Shown piece after piece: positions 45,836 to 55,368 of a DNA stretch of 64,000 nt (position 1 is its first letter; every line of letters starts with the position of its first letter). Source of the stretch: Paraburkholderia sp. ZP32-5 (GTDB lineage Bacteria > Pseudomonadota > Gammaproteobacteria > Burkholderiales > Burkholderiaceae); the NCBI RefSeq assembly GCF_021390495.1, contig NZ_JAJEJP010000003.1, positions 992,001-1,056,000 on the forward strand. Direction: 5' to 3'. The translations under genes were made by a program, and so were the position numbers. The notes beneath the pieces are model-generated. The model saw only the letters and a program-made list of their open reading frames with translations, did not search any database and was not told the origin of the DNA.

Positions 45836-47389
45836 ATGGTTGCACAATCGCTTCTGGATTTATTGCAAGGCTTCGGCGTCGCGCTACAGCCTCACAATCT
45901 GATGTGGTCGTTCGTCGGCGTGCTGATCGGCAATCTGATCGGAGTGCTGCCGGGCATGGGTGCGCTGTCGGCGATTTCGATGCTGCTGCCGCTGACGTAC
46001 ACGATGCATGCGGTGCCGGCGATCCTGATGCTCGCCGGTATCTTCTACGGTTCGCAATATGGCGGCGCGATCGGCGCGATTCTGCTGAACCTGCCCTGCC
46101 ATCCGCCTCATGCGGTGACCTGTCTCGATGGTTATCCGATGACGCGTCACGGCAAGGGCGGCACCGCGCTCGGCATCACGATGATCGCGTCGTTCTTCGC
46201 GGCGTCGGTCGGCATCATCGTGATGATTTTCGCTTCGCCGTTGCTGGTGAAGATCGCCTTCAAGTTCGGTCCGCCCGAAATTTTCTCGATCATGCTGCTG
46301 GGTTTGCTCGCGGGCGGCACGATGTCGCGCGGCTCGCCGTTGAAGGGCATCGCGATGACGATTTTCGGGCTGCTGGTCGGCAGTGTCGGCACCGACGTGA
46401 ATAGCGGCCTGATGCGCTTCACGTTCGGCATGCCGGATCTGTCGGATGGCGTCGAGCTGGTCGCGCTGGCGCTCGGCTTCTATGGCGTCACCGAATTTCT
46501 GCGCAACGTGAACCGGATGCATTCGGTCGGCGACAGCGCCACGCTGCGCATGCGCGACATGCGTCCGAGCAGGAAGGAACTGAAGCAGGCGTTCTGGCCG
46601 ATGGTGCGCGGCACCGCGGTCGGCACGCTGTTCGGCGCGATGCCGGGCACCGGCCCGACCATCACCACGTTTATCGCCTATGCGCTCGAACGGCGTCTGT
46701 CGAAGAATCCGGAGCGCTTCGGCCAGGGTGCGCTGGAAGGCGTCGCGAGCCCGGAAGCCGCGTCGCACTCGAAGACCCAGGTCGACTTCATTCCGACCAT
46801 GAGTCTGGGCATTCCCGGCGATGCGGTGATGGCGCTGATTCTCGGCGCGCTGCTGATTCACGGCATCCAGCCGGGTCCGCAACTGATTACCGAGCACGAA
46901 GATCTGTTCTGGGGTTTGATAGCGAGCTTCTGGATCGGCAACGTGCTGCTGGTGTTGCTGAACGTGCCGATGATCGGCGTGTGGGTGAAGCTGCTGCGCG
47001 TGCCGTATCGCTATCTGTTTCCGTCCGCGCTGTTCTTTATTTGCGTCGGCGTGTACAGCACCAACAACAGCCTGTTCCAGGTCGGCGAAGTGGCGGTATT
47101 CGGGCTGATCGGCGCGCTGCTGGTCGCGCTGGAATTTCCGGTGTCGCCGATTCTGCTCGGCTATGTGCTGGGGCCGATGGTCGAGGAAAACTTCCGGCGC
47201 GCGATGCTGCTGTCGCGCGGCAGTCTGACGATCTTTACCGATCGTCCGATTGCACTCGGCTTTCTGATCGTCGGCGCGTTGCTGATCGTGGGGCAACTGT
47301 TCTTTGCATGGCGCGGCTGGATGCGCAGACGCGATGTGGAGCGCAACCGGGTGTTGCCGGCGGATGCCGTATCGGTTGCTGATGACTGA
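45836..47389 (+). CDS. tctA: Tripartite tricarboxylate transporter large membrane subunit (TctA)
   Basis: 517 residues with about 11-12 membrane helices. Family signatures are GVLIGNLIGVLPGMGALSAIS, YGSQYGGAIGAILLNLPC (with the usual Gly-rich substrate motif), FGAMPGTGPTITTF and MSLGIPGDAVMALILGAL. ATG 45836 follows the tctB stop by 4 bases, so it is coupled. It completes the importer used by the binding protein at 43445, and possibly the one at 42169. Confidence 0.94.
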   Translation: MVAQSLLDLLQGFGVALQPHNLMWSFVGVLIGNLIGVLPGMGALSAISMLLPLTYTMHAVPAILMLAGIFYGSQYGGAIGAILLNLPCHPPHAVTCLDGYPMTRHGKGGTALGITMIASFFAASVGIIVMIFASPLLVKIAFKFGPPEIFSIMLLGLLAGGTMSRGSPLKGIAMTIFGLLVGSVGTDVNSGLMRFTFGMPDLSDGVELVALALGFYGVTEFLRNVNRMHSVGDSATLRMRDMRPSRKELKQAFWPMVRGTAVGTLFGAMPGTGPTITTFIAYALERRLSKNPERFGQGALEGVASPEAASHSKTQVDFIPTMSLGIPGDAVMALILGALLIHGIQPGPQLITEHEDLFWGLIASFWIGNVLLVLLNVPMIGVWVKLLRVPYRYLFPSALFFICVGVYSTNNSLFQVGEVAVFGLIGALLVALEFPVSPILLGYVLGPMVEENFRRAMLLSRGSLTIFTDRPIALGFLIVGALLIVGQLFFAWRGWMRRRDVERNRVLPADAVSVADD

Positions 47390-47499
47390 GTGAAAGAACT
47401 ACCGCGTGTTCGCGAGCGGGGCCCGCGTGCCCTGCTCGCCGGCACGGCTTGAATCGACCCGAACCTGATCGGCAACTGATCGGCAACTGAGCGACGCAA

Positions 47500-48444
47500 C
47501 TATGCGTGCGCCTTCTCACCCTTGGCCACCGGCGGCAACGCGGCATTGAACGCTGTCAGACGCTCGTCGATGTCTTCGACGATCATGTCGCGCAGCGTGG
47601 CCACCGCCGGCACCAGCAGCGTTTCCGGCCGCATCACCGTAGCCAGACAGCGCGTGATTTGCGGCTCGACGAGCGGCAACGCGACCACACCGGGATAGCA
47701 ACTCGCCGCCAGACACGGCACCACCGTCAGCCCCAGTCCGGCACGCACGAAGTCGATCGCGGCGCCGGTGTGCTGCGTCTCATATCCCCAGCGGAATTGC
47801 ATGCGGCGATTGCCGAGCGCATCGTCAATCGTCGTACTGTTGCCGGAATGCAGGCTGATACGGATCAGCGTTTCATCGATCAGATCATCCCACCGCACCA
47901 CATCGCGTTCGAGCAGCCGATGGCCGAGCGGACAGACCAGCGCGAACGGTTCGCGCGCGAATCGCTCGATGGTGAGATTCAGCCGCGTCGGCGAATTGAC
48001 CGAGATGCCGAATGCCGCCGATTCGGAATCCACCAGCTCGGCGATTTCGGCAATCGAATTGTCGAACATGCGCACGGCGATGTCGGGATAGACCGCTGCA
48101 AAACGTTGCAGCACATTCGGTATGTGCGAGGCGGCCAGCGTCGGCAGGCACGCGAACGTCAGCCATTGCGGCGCGCTGCTGCGATGCTGCCGCAGCGTGT
48201 CGTACGAGCTTTCGAGTTCACGGATCGCGCCGCGCACGCGCGGCAACAATGCGCGTCCTGCGTCGGTCAATGTGAGTTCGCGCGTCGTGCGCGCGATCAG
48301 GCGCACGCCCAGCCCTTCTTCGAGCTTACGAATACGATGGCTGATGGCGGTTTGCGACAGATTGAGTTGCACGGCGGCGGGCTGGAAGCCGCCGCATTCG
48401 ACAATGCTCAAAAAGGCCTGCATGCCCAGGAAGTCGATTTGCAT
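47500..48444 (-). CDS. LysR-family transcriptional regulator
   Basis: 314 residues with an N-terminal LysR domain (IDFLGMQAFLSIVECGGFQPAAVQLNLSQTAISHRIRKLE) and an effector domain. ATG 48444 is the start; the frame is open far upstream but without homology. It is convergent with tctA and divergent from another LysR gene at 48722, with 277 bases between. Either could control the Tct cassettes. Confidence 0.87.
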   Translation of the reverse strand: MQIDFLGMQAFLSIVECGGFQPAAVQLNLSQTAISHRIRKLEEGLGVRLIARTTRELTLTDAGRALLPRVRGAIRELESSYDTLRQHRSSAPQWLTFACLPTLAASHIPNVLQRFAAVYPDIAVRMFDNSIAEIAELVDSESAAFGISVNSPTRLNLTIERFAREPFALVCPLGHRLLERDVVRWDDLIDETLIRISLHSGNSTTIDDALGNRRMQFRWGYETQHTGAAIDFVRAGLGLTVVPCLAASCYPGVVALPLVEPQITRCLATVMRPETLLVPAVATLRDMIVEDIDERLTAFNAALPPVAKGEKAHA

Positions 48445-48721
48445 CCGGCGATGGTAGCGGCAAGCTTTTGATCCCGCAATTCTGGCTTGCCCGGGGCATG
48501 CGGCATAGCGCCGCGCCCGCCGTGCCGGCTGCGTGCGACGGCTCGCGTCACGGTCCTGCCAGCCCGCAAACCCACGATAGACGTGTGGACAATGACCAAC
48601 CGCGAGGACCCGCGCCCCCACCCTGCCCGGATTTTTGCACTTGTTACGGACCGCGGGCATACTCTGTTTCTCCCACAGAAGAGCACGGCGCGGCCCATCG
48701 AGCGCGCCTCCCGGAGACTCA
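48445..48721. promoter_or_regulatory. Divergent region between two LysR genes
   Basis: 277 bases between head-to-head LysR genes. GGGAGACTC precedes the right-hand ATG. No obvious operator was picked out. Confidence 0.3.
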
Positions 48722-49624
48722 ATGCGCTTCGATTTGCAGTCGCTCAAATTGTTCGTTGCCGTCTGTGAGCACGGCAGCATCGCCCGCGCGGCGGAAGCCG
48801 AAAACATCGCGCCGTCGGCTCTGAGCAAACGCATGTCCCATCTCGAGGACATGCTGAAGACGGACCTCTTTGTGCGCAGCAACAAAGGGCTCGAACTGAC
48901 GACCGCGGCCGCGGCTCTTTTGCAGCATGCGCGGGTCCTGCTGCGCGACATCAACCAGATGGAAAGCGAACTGCTCGACCATGCCGAGGGACTGCGCGGA
49001 CAGATCCGGCTGCATGCGAGCCTGTCGACGATCGTCCAGTACATCGCCAACGATATCCGCGACTTCCTCGCGCTGCACCCCGGACTCCACATCGATCTGC
49101 AGGAAAGCCTGAGTCCTGCCGTGGTCCGCGCCGTCGCCGAGAATACGGCCGACATCGGCGTGTTCGGCGGCACGACTCTCAACACCGGCCTGAAGGTCTT
49201 TCCGTATCGCAGCGATCGGCTGGTGGTCATCATGCCGCCCGATCACCCGCTCAGCTACGCGACCAAAGTGAAATTCAGCGAGGTGGCTCGCTACCCGCTC
49301 GTCGGTCCGCAACAGGGCAGCTATCTGAACGCGCTGGTGTTGCGCGCGGCCGCCGATCTGGACCATCCGTTGAAGCTGTCGATCCGGGTCAACGGCTTCG
49401 AGCCGGTGCGCAGCATGGTCGAAGCGCGCCTCGGCGTCGGCCTCGTGCCCGAGCATCATGCACGGCGCTATGTCAGTTCGGCGCCATTGGTCGCGGTGCA
49501 ATTGGACGAAGTCTGGGCCGAACGCCATTGGAAGATCTGCGTGCGCGAGGCCGAGACGCTCCCCGCGCCGGTTCAACTGTTTCTGAAGCACCTGCTCGCG
49601 CGTCAGGCGATGGCAACCGCGTAG
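48722..49624 (+). CDS. LysR-family transcriptional regulator
   Basis: 300 residues: LysR domain (LQSLKLFVAVCEHGSIARAAEAENIAPSALSKRMSHLE) and an effector domain (ADIGVFGGTTLN, GVGLVPEHHA). It is close in type to the protein at 38953. ATG 48722 follows GGGAGACTC. It is convergent with the SMP-30 gene that ends the leuCDB/ABC operon, so it could regulate either side. Target unknown. Confidence 0.87.
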   Translation: MRFDLQSLKLFVAVCEHGSIARAAEAENIAPSALSKRMSHLEDMLKTDLFVRSNKGLELTTAAAALLQHARVLLRDINQMESELLDHAEGLRGQIRLHASLSTIVQYIANDIRDFLALHPGLHIDLQESLSPAVVRAVAENTADIGVFGGTTLNTGLKVFPYRSDRLVVIMPPDHPLSYATKVKFSEVARYPLVGPQQGSYLNALVLRAAADLDHPLKLSIRVNGFEPVRSMVEARLGVGLVPEHHARRYVSSAPLVAVQLDEVWAERHWKICVREAETLPAPVQLFLKHLLARQAMATA

Positions 49625-49655
49625 CCTTCACGAATATGCGGTCACGACTACACCA

Positions 49656-50579
49656 TCACGAATAAGCGAGCTTCAGACCCGCTCGCGGCCAGCGCATTGT
49701 CCCGAGGCGCCCGGTGCCCGATAGCGTCAGATAAGCCGTTTTCATATCGTCGCCGCCGAAGCAGATATTGGTCACCCAGCCGTCGGGCACCATCACCTGT
49801 TCGAGCACCTCGCCGGACGGCGCCACCACCGTGATGCAGCCGGTCACGAGCGTCGCCACGCAGATGTTCCCTTCCGCATCCACCGCGAGGCTGTCGAAGC
49901 GCTGATAGCCGGGCAAGCCGCACACGAGGCGGCCACCGTGTGGAGACGGATAAGGATGCTTGCGCGCGCGGCCTGGTTCCTCCAGATCGAACGCCCACAG
50001 CCGCGCGGTCTCGGTCTCCGCCACATACACGACACGGTCGTCCGGCGACAAGCCGACCCCGTTGGCCGTGGTCAACGGATAGGCAACCTCGACGATCATC
50101 GAGCCATCGGCCCGCGCGTAGTAGAGGCCCGCGTGATCGCGGTCGCGCAAGCGGTTCTTGCCGAAGTCGGTGAAGTAAAAGCCGCCGTCGTGGTCGAACA
50201 CGATGTCGTTGGGACCGCACAGAGGATGGTCGCCGCAGCGGTCGTACAGCGTGGTCAGCTCGCCGGTGCGCGGATCGAAGCGCTCGATGCGGCCGCTGGT
50301 GTAGCGCGGGTGCATGCCCGGCTTCGTGCGATTCATTCCCGCGACCGTACGGAACAGGAAACCGCCGTTATTGCAGATGTAAAACGCGCCATCGGGCCCG
50401 AGCGCGAGACCGTTGGGCCCGCCGCCCACTTCCGCGAGGATGCTGACCGTGCCGTCGACGGCCACGCGGGTAAGGGTCTCGCGCTCGATTTCGACCAGTA
50501 CGATCGAACCATCGGCCATCGCCACCGGCCCCTCGGGAAATTTCAGGCCTTCGGCCAGGATACGCACACCGCTTTCCAT
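49656..50579 (-). CDS. SMP-30/gluconolactonase-family protein
   Basis: 307-residue six-bladed propeller of the lactonase group. The first blade has EGLKFPEGPVAMADGS with the metal-binding Glu, then GGGPNGLALGPDG with the Asn, YPLTTANGVGLSPDDRVVY and FDSLAVDAEGNICVA with the Asp ligand. It hydrolyses sugar or other lactones with a divalent metal. It is the last gene of the long minus-strand run and follows a binding-protein gene by 20 bases, so import is probably linked to lactone opening. Confidence 0.88.
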   Translation of the reverse strand: MESGVRILAEGLKFPEGPVAMADGSIVLVEIERETLTRVAVDGTVSILAEVGGGPNGLALGPDGAFYICNNGGFLFRTVAGMNRTKPGMHPRYTSGRIERFDPRTGELTTLYDRCGDHPLCGPNDIVFDHDGGFYFTDFGKNRLRDRDHAGLYYARADGSMIVEVAYPLTTANGVGLSPDDRVVYVAETETARLWAFDLEEPGRARKHPYPSPHGGRLVCGLPGYQRFDSLAVDAEGNICVATLVTGCITVVAPSGEVLEQVMVPDGWVTNICFGGDDMKTAYLTLSGTGRLGTMRWPRAGLKLAYS

Positions 50580-50599
50580 CGCAGGCTTCTCCTCGCAAA

Positions 50600-51625
50600 T
50601 CAGTGCTTGCTAGCGTTCTCGACGAAGTGATTGTCGTACGTGGCCTTCAGATCGATCGACGCCTTGCCGATGTCGGGATCGAACGCGGCCAGTACATCGT
50701 GCACGGTATGTGCGGCGGCATCCGTCATCAAACCGTCGCGCGAGATGCAGCTCTGCATATTGCCATAGGCCTTCGCGAAAACGTCCTTGTCGGCCAACGC
50801 GTATTGCGGCGGCACCGCGGCGGCGACCTGCTCGGGCGTCGCATGCGCCATCCACTGTTCGGCTTCGAGGATCGCATCGGTCACCGCCTGCACGGTGTTC
50901 GGATATTTGGCCGCGAACTCCTTCGTCGTATAGATGGCCGCTTCCGGATAGTCGCCGCCCAGCGTCGCGCGCGTTCCGGCGGGGTCGCGCATCACGGCGA
51001 GCGGAAACAGATCGCCGCTGGTCTGCAGCACGGTCGCGACCGGGTCGTTGCTCATCAACGCATCGATCTGACCGCTGCGTGCCGCGGCAATCGCACCGGC
51101 CGACGAGCCCACGCCGATGATGGAAACATCCCCCGGTTTCAGACCGGCCTTGTTCAACAGATAGTTGACGCCCATGTGGAAGCTCGAACCGGGCGAACTG
51201 ACGCCGATGCGCATGCCCTTGAGGTCCGCATAGGTTTTGACCTTGCCGCGGCTCGCGCGCGTGGTGCCGAACACCCAGCCCGGGCACGACGCCAGCGTCA
51301 CGAACGACACCAGCTTTTGCCCCTTGGCCGCCATCGTGATCGTGTTCGAATAGGCGCCCGCCACGATATCGGCGCTGCCGCCGAGCATCGCCTGCAACGC
51401 CTTCGCGCCGCCGCTGAACACGCCGATCTCGACGTCGAGCCCTGCCTGCTTGAAGTATCCGCGGCTGTCCGCAATCACGAACGGCAGATACGGAAAGCCC
51501 ACACCCGCGGCGGCAAGCTGCAGCTTGGGCTTTTCAGGCACGGGCGAGGCGCCGGCGGCTGGCTGGTTCACGAGGACCGCGCATGCGGTCAGTACAGGCA
51601 ACAGCAGGCACCTGATCGCTTTCAC
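50600..51625 (-). CDS. NitT/TauT-type ABC transporter substrate-binding protein (SBP 1)
   Basis: 341 residues with a signal peptide and the SsuA/ThiY-like motifs FVIADSRGYFKQAGLDVEI, LGGSADIVAGAYSNTITM, KGMRIGVSSPGSS and GQIDALMSNDPVA. GTG 51625 is preferred: GGAG lies nine bases upstream, whereas ATG 51640 contains that site; it also gives the same length as the paralog at 54239. The two binding proteins share most motifs. It is separated from the ABC genes by an SDR gene, so it may give the same importer a second specificity. Confidence 0.88.
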   Translation of the reverse strand: MKAIRCLLLPVLTACAVLVNQPAAGASPVPEKPKLQLAAAGVGFPYLPFVIADSRGYFKQAGLDVEIGVFSGGAKALQAMLGGSADIVAGAYSNTITMAAKGQKLVSFVTLASCPGWVFGTTRASRGKVKTYADLKGMRIGVSSPGSSFHMGVNYLLNKAGLKPGDVSIIGVGSSAGAIAAARSGQIDALMSNDPVATVLQTSGDLFPLAVMRDPAGTRATLGGDYPEAAIYTTKEFAAKYPNTVQAVTDAILEAEQWMAHATPEQVAAAVPPQYALADKDVFAKAYGNMQSCISRDGLMTDAAAHTVHDVLAAFDPDIGKASIDLKATYDNHFVENASKH

Positions 51626-51640
51626 AATGCTTGTCTCCAT

Positions 51641-51733
51641 TGTCGACCGGACTTGGCGCTTTAGCTGTCGATCCGGAGTTGGCGCTTTAGCGCTTAGTCC
51701 GGTCCCATGCAAAGCTCTTAGTCCGGTCCCATG
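51641..51733. repeat. Two short tandem duplications upstream of SBP 1
   Basis: TGTCGA(T)CCGGA.TTGGCGCTTTAGC occurs twice in a row (51641-51665, 51666-51691). Immediately after it CTTAGTCCGGTCCCATG occurs twice with a 24-base period (51693-51709, 51717-51733). They fill the gap between the SDR and SBP 1 genes. Confidence 0.8.
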
Positions 51734-51775
51734 AAAGATGGTTACCGTTTCACGCCGCGCGGCCCTTCTTCGATA

Positions 51776-52531
51776 TCAATAGGTAGCGCGGCCGCCCGAC
51801 AGATCGAACACCGCAGCCGTGGTGAAAGAATTCTCTTCGCTGGCGAGCCAGGCGATCATCGCGGCCGCTTCATCGAGTTCGAGAAAACGGCCGCGCGGAA
51901 TCTTGCCCAGCATATAGCGAATATGCTCGGGCGACTGCTCCATCGCGCCCGGCGTGCGCGCGACCGCCGGCGTCACGCAATTGACCGCGATATCGTGACT
52001 CGCCAGTTCCTTGCCGAGCGACTTGGTCATCGCGATGACGGCCGCCTTCGCCGAGCTGTAGGCCGCGGCATTCGGGTTGCCTTCCTTGCCGGCAACCGAA
52101 GCCAGATTGACGATGCGGCCGTACTTTTGTTCGATCATCACGGGCACCACGGCGCGGCAGCAATGGAAGGTGCCGTTGACGTCGATATCGATCACCTGCT
52201 TCCACACGTCGACCGGATATTCGGCCAGCGTCGCATTGGGACCGACGATCGCCGCGTTGTTGATCAGGATGTCGATGCGCCCCGCCGCTTTCAGCGTGCC
52301 CGCGACGGCAGCCTCGACGCTCGCGTAATCGGCGATGTCGACGTGCTCGAAATGCGCTTCGCGAGCGCCTAGTTCCGAGCGGGCCTGCTCGAGGCCAGCG
52401 GGATTGATGTCCCAGATCGCGAGACGAGCGCCGGAGTCCAGCAGCCGGCGGCCGACCGCGAGGCCGATGCCTTGCGCGCCGCCCGTCACGACGGCGACGC
52501 GATCCTTCAGGTTGATAGCGTTGGTTTGCAA
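51776..52531 (-). CDS. Short-chain dehydrogenase/reductase
   Basis: 251-residue classical SDR with VVTGGAQGIGLAVGRRLL, NNAAIVGP, the active-site Ser in NLASVAGKEG, AAYSSAKAAV (Tyr-x3-Lys), and GGRATY at the end. All catalytic residues are present. It lies between the ABC permease and the second binding protein on the same strand, so it probably oxidises or reduces a hydroxy group of the imported compound. Substrate unknown. Confidence 0.9.
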   Translation of the reverse strand: MQTNAINLKDRVAVVTGGAQGIGLAVGRRLLDSGARLAIWDINPAGLEQARSELGAREAHFEHVDIADYASVEAAVAGTLKAAGRIDILINNAAIVGPNATLAEYPVDVWKQVIDIDVNGTFHCCRAVVPVMIEQKYGRIVNLASVAGKEGNPNAAAYSSAKAAVIAMTKSLGKELASHDIAVNCVTPAVARTPGAMEQSPEHIRYMLGKIPRGRFLELDEAAAMIAWLASEENSFTTAAVFDLSGGRATY

Positions 52532-52600
52532 AATGATGTCCTCGACTCGAAGTGGATGCGTCGACCGGCCCGCATGCTCATACTCACGCTTACGTCATGC

Positions 52601-53407
52601 TCATGCGGCCGCGGCCACGGTCTGCCCGGCGACCGGACGCCAGCGCATCAGATAGTTTTCGACCAGCGATACCGCGGTATCGAGCGCCAGTGCAAATAGC
52701 GTTAGCACCAGGATGCCGGCGATCACCGAGTTGATGTCGAACACGCCCTCGGCCAGCAGAATCAGATAGCCCACGCCCTTTTCCGAGCCCAGATATTCGC
52801 CGACCACGCTGCCGACGAACGCGATACCGATCGCGTTGTGCAGGCTGGAGAACACCCAGCTCGTCGCCGAAGGCAGGTACACGTGCCGCATCAGCTGACG
52901 CGAATTGGCGCCCAGCATGCGGGTATTCGACAACACGGCCGGACTGACCTCGCGCACGCCCTGGAACACATTGAAGAACACGACGAAAAACACCAGCGTC
53001 ACGCCGAGCGCCACCTTCGACCAGATACCGAGGCCGAACCACAGCGCGAAGATCGGTGCGAAGATCAGACGCGGCATCGAATTCATCGCCTTGATGAACG
53101 GATCGAACACGACCGCGAGGAACGGGTCGAGCGCGAGCCACAAACCGCAGCCGAGACCGAGCACGGTGCCGATCGCAAACGCCAGCATCGTTTCGACCAG
53201 CGTCGTGTACAAGTGACGAAACACCGAGCCTGTCACGATCCATTCGACGATGCGATGCGCGACCCCCAACGGGTCGCCGAAGAAAAACGGCGAAAGCCAT
53301 TTCTGACTGGTGCCGAGCCACCACACGAAGATCACGCCGAACAGCAGCACGAGCCGCGTGACGTTCACGGTGAAGCGGTTTTTCGGGTCAAACGCGGTTG
53401 TTCGCAT
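52601..53407 (-). CDS. NitT/TauT-type ABC transporter permease
   Basis: 268 residues with six membrane helices of the SsuC/TauC type. The EAA loop is AVLSNTRMLGANSRQLMRHVYLPSA, and VGSVVGEYLGSEKGVGYLI is typical of the C-terminal part. The start overlaps the ATPase gene by 20 bases, so the two are tightly coupled. It forms the membrane channel for the binding proteins encoded at 54239 and 50600. Confidence 0.93.
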   Translation of the reverse strand: MRTTAFDPKNRFTVNVTRLVLLFGVIFVWWLGTSQKWLSPFFFGDPLGVAHRIVEWIVTGSVFRHLYTTLVETMLAFAIGTVLGLGCGLWLALDPFLAVVFDPFIKAMNSMPRLIFAPIFALWFGLGIWSKVALGVTLVFFVVFFNVFQGVREVSPAVLSNTRMLGANSRQLMRHVYLPSATSWVFSSLHNAIGIAFVGSVVGEYLGSEKGVGYLILLAEGVFDINSVIAGILVLTLFALALDTAVSLVENYLMRWRPVAGQTVAAAA

Positions 53408-54242
53408 AGCTCTTCAGAACCTCCCCTCGAAGCACGTCCCAGATCTGGGTGTGCAGTTGCAGGAAACGCTGCGTCATGCGGATTTCCGACATTTCGCGCG
53501 GGCGCGCGAGGTCGATTTCAAACTCGGCGATCGGCCGCGTACCGGGCCCGGCCGACAGCACGATCACGCGGTCCGACAACGAGATCGCTTCTTCGAGATC
53601 GTGCGTGACGAACATCACCGACTTGCGGTCGGCCGACCATAGCCGCAGCAACTCGTTTTCCATCAGATGCCGGGTCTGGATATCCAGCGCGCTGAACGGC
53701 TCGTCCATCAGCACGATGCGAGGGTTCAGCGCCAGCGCCTGCGCCATGCTGGCCCGCTTGCGCATGCCGCCTGACATCTGGTGCGGATACTTCTTGCCGT
53801 GCCCATGCAGACCCACGCGTTCGAGCCATTCGCGCGCGACACCAAGCGCGTCGTCGCGCGGCGTGCCGCGAAAGATCAGGCCCATCGCGATGTTTTCTTC
53901 GCACGTCTTCCAGGGCATCAGCGCATCGACCTGGAACAGATAGGCAGCCTGCGTATTCAGCCCATGCGTCAGCTTCTCGCCGAACACGCTCAGGCTGCCC
54001 GACGAAGGCCGTATCAGTCCGGCCGCGACGTTCAGCAGCGTGGACTTGCCGCAGCCCGTGGGACCGACGATCGATACGAACTCGCCGTCGCCGATCGCGA
54101 GGTTGCCGTGCGAAACGGCGGTATAGGTCTGCGCGTTCCTGCCGTTGCCGGCGAACGTGCACGTCACGTTATCGAAGCGCAGCGCCTCGCGCACCGCCGC
54201 CTTGCGCATGTCGAACGCGAGATTGCACGGCATGGTGCTCAT
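53388..54242 (-). CDS. NitT/TauT-type ABC transporter ATPase
   Basis: 284 residues with Walker A GPTGCGKST, signature MSGGMRKRASMAQAL, Walker B RIVLMDEPFSALD and the switch His in FVTHDLEEAI; the Q-loop is LFQVDALMPW. The ATGA overlap with the end of the binding-protein gene couples translation. It drives import by the permease at 52601. Confidence 0.95.
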   Translation of the reverse strand: MSTMPCNLAFDMRKAAVREALRFDNVTCTFAGNGRNAQTYTAVSHGNLAIGDGEFVSIVGPTGCGKSTLLNVAAGLIRPSSGSLSVFGEKLTHGLNTQAAYLFQVDALMPWKTCEENIAMGLIFRGTPRDDALGVAREWLERVGLHGHGKKYPHQMSGGMRKRASMAQALALNPRIVLMDEPFSALDIQTRHLMENELLRLWSADRKSVMFVTHDLEEAISLSDRVIVLSAGPGTRPIAEFEIDLARPREMSEIRMTQRFLQLHTQIWDVLRGEVLKSYANNRV

Positions 54243-55264
54243 GGCTGGATCCCCGCCGCCTTGTCGACGAAACGGTTGTCATAGGTCGTTTTGAGGTCGA
54301 TCGTCGCCGACGCAACGGTCGGGTCGAATGCCGACAGCACGTCACGCACGGTCTGCGCGCCCTTCGCGGTGATTTCGCCGTTCTGCGCGATACAACGGCG
54401 GCTGTTTTTGAAGGCCTCCGCGTACAGCGCCTTGTTGTCCTCCAGATACTCGGGCGGCACGTTATCGGCGACCTGCTCCGGCGTCGCCTTGGCGATCCAC
54501 TTCTCGGCACGCACGATTGCATTCGCAACGGCCTGCACCGTCTTCGGATTCTTGTCGATGAAGTCCTGCGTCGCGAACAGGCTCGACTCGGGGTAATCCG
54601 AGCCGAACACCTTGACGTTACCCTCGGCCGTGCGCATGTTCTCCAACGGCTTCAGGCTGCCGTCCCTGGTCAGGATCGTCGCGCTCGGATCATTGACGAT
54701 CAGCGCATCGATCTGCCCCGCGCGGACCGCCGCGACGGCACCCGCCGCCTGACCCACGCCGATGACCGACACGTCGCCCGGCTGCAGCCCCGCCTTGTGC
54801 AGGATGTAGTTGACGGCCATGTGCGTGCTGGAGCCCGGCGCACTGACGCCGATCCGCATGCCCTTCAGGTCCTTGGCCGACTTGATCTCACCGGCACGCT
54901 TCTGCGACACGCCGAAGATCCATCCCGGACAAATGACCTGCGCGGCCACCACCACCAGATGCTGTCCCTTCGTCGCCATCGTGATGGTGTTCGAATAGGC
55001 GCCGGCCACGATGTCGGAGCTGCCGCCCAACAGTGACTCCAACGCCTTCGATCCACCGGAGAACGCACCGATGTGCACGTCGAGCCCTTCGTCCTTGAAG
55101 TAACCGCGTTGCAGAGCGACCAGCATCGGCAGATAGGTGATGCCGACGGATGCGGCCGCAATGTGCAGCTCGGGCTTTTCCGGCACATCCCTGGCCACGG
55201 CCGTGACGGAACCGCAGACAAGCTCGAACGCTGCGCAAAGCGCAATGGCGAATTTCAGCTTCAT
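54239..55264 (-). CDS. NitT/TauT-type ABC transporter substrate-binding protein (SBP 2)
   Basis: 341 residues with a signal peptide up to VARD. The motifs LVALQRGYFKDEGLDVHI, LGGSSDIVAGAYSNTITM, KGMRIGVSAPGSS and GQIDALIVNDPSA parallel SBP 1. The family takes up sulfonates, pyrimidine precursors, phthalates or similar. It starts the ABC segment 104 bases after the leuB-like gene on the same strand. Ligand unknown. Confidence 0.9.
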   Translation of the reverse strand: MKLKFAIALCAAFELVCGSVTAVARDVPEKPELHIAAASVGITYLPMLVALQRGYFKDEGLDVHIGAFSGGSKALESLLGGSSDIVAGAYSNTITMATKGQHLVVVAAQVICPGWIFGVSQKRAGEIKSAKDLKGMRIGVSAPGSSTHMAVNYILHKAGLQPGDVSVIGVGQAAGAVAAVRAGQIDALIVNDPSATILTRDGSLKPLENMRTAEGNVKVFGSDYPESSLFATQDFIDKNPKTVQAVANAIVRAEKWIAKATPEQVADNVPPEYLEDNKALYAEAFKNSRRCIAQNGEITAKGAQTVRDVLSAFDPTVASATIDLKTTYDNRFVDKAAGIQP

Positions 55265-55368
55265 GGTTGTCTCCTTCCTTTGCAGGGATATTCTGGTGTG
55301 GCCAACTGCCGGGGATGGGCCGTCATCCGTGCCGCGCGAATCTGCTCAAGCCTCCTGCTCGAGCTTGC

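Noticed and set aside
45884..47296. A 470-codon minus-strand frame opposite tctA
   Set aside because: Extremely Arg/Gln/His-rich; the opposite strand encodes a clear TctA.
51641..51733. CRISPR array
   Set aside because: Only two copies each of two different units with no spacers; plain tandem duplications.
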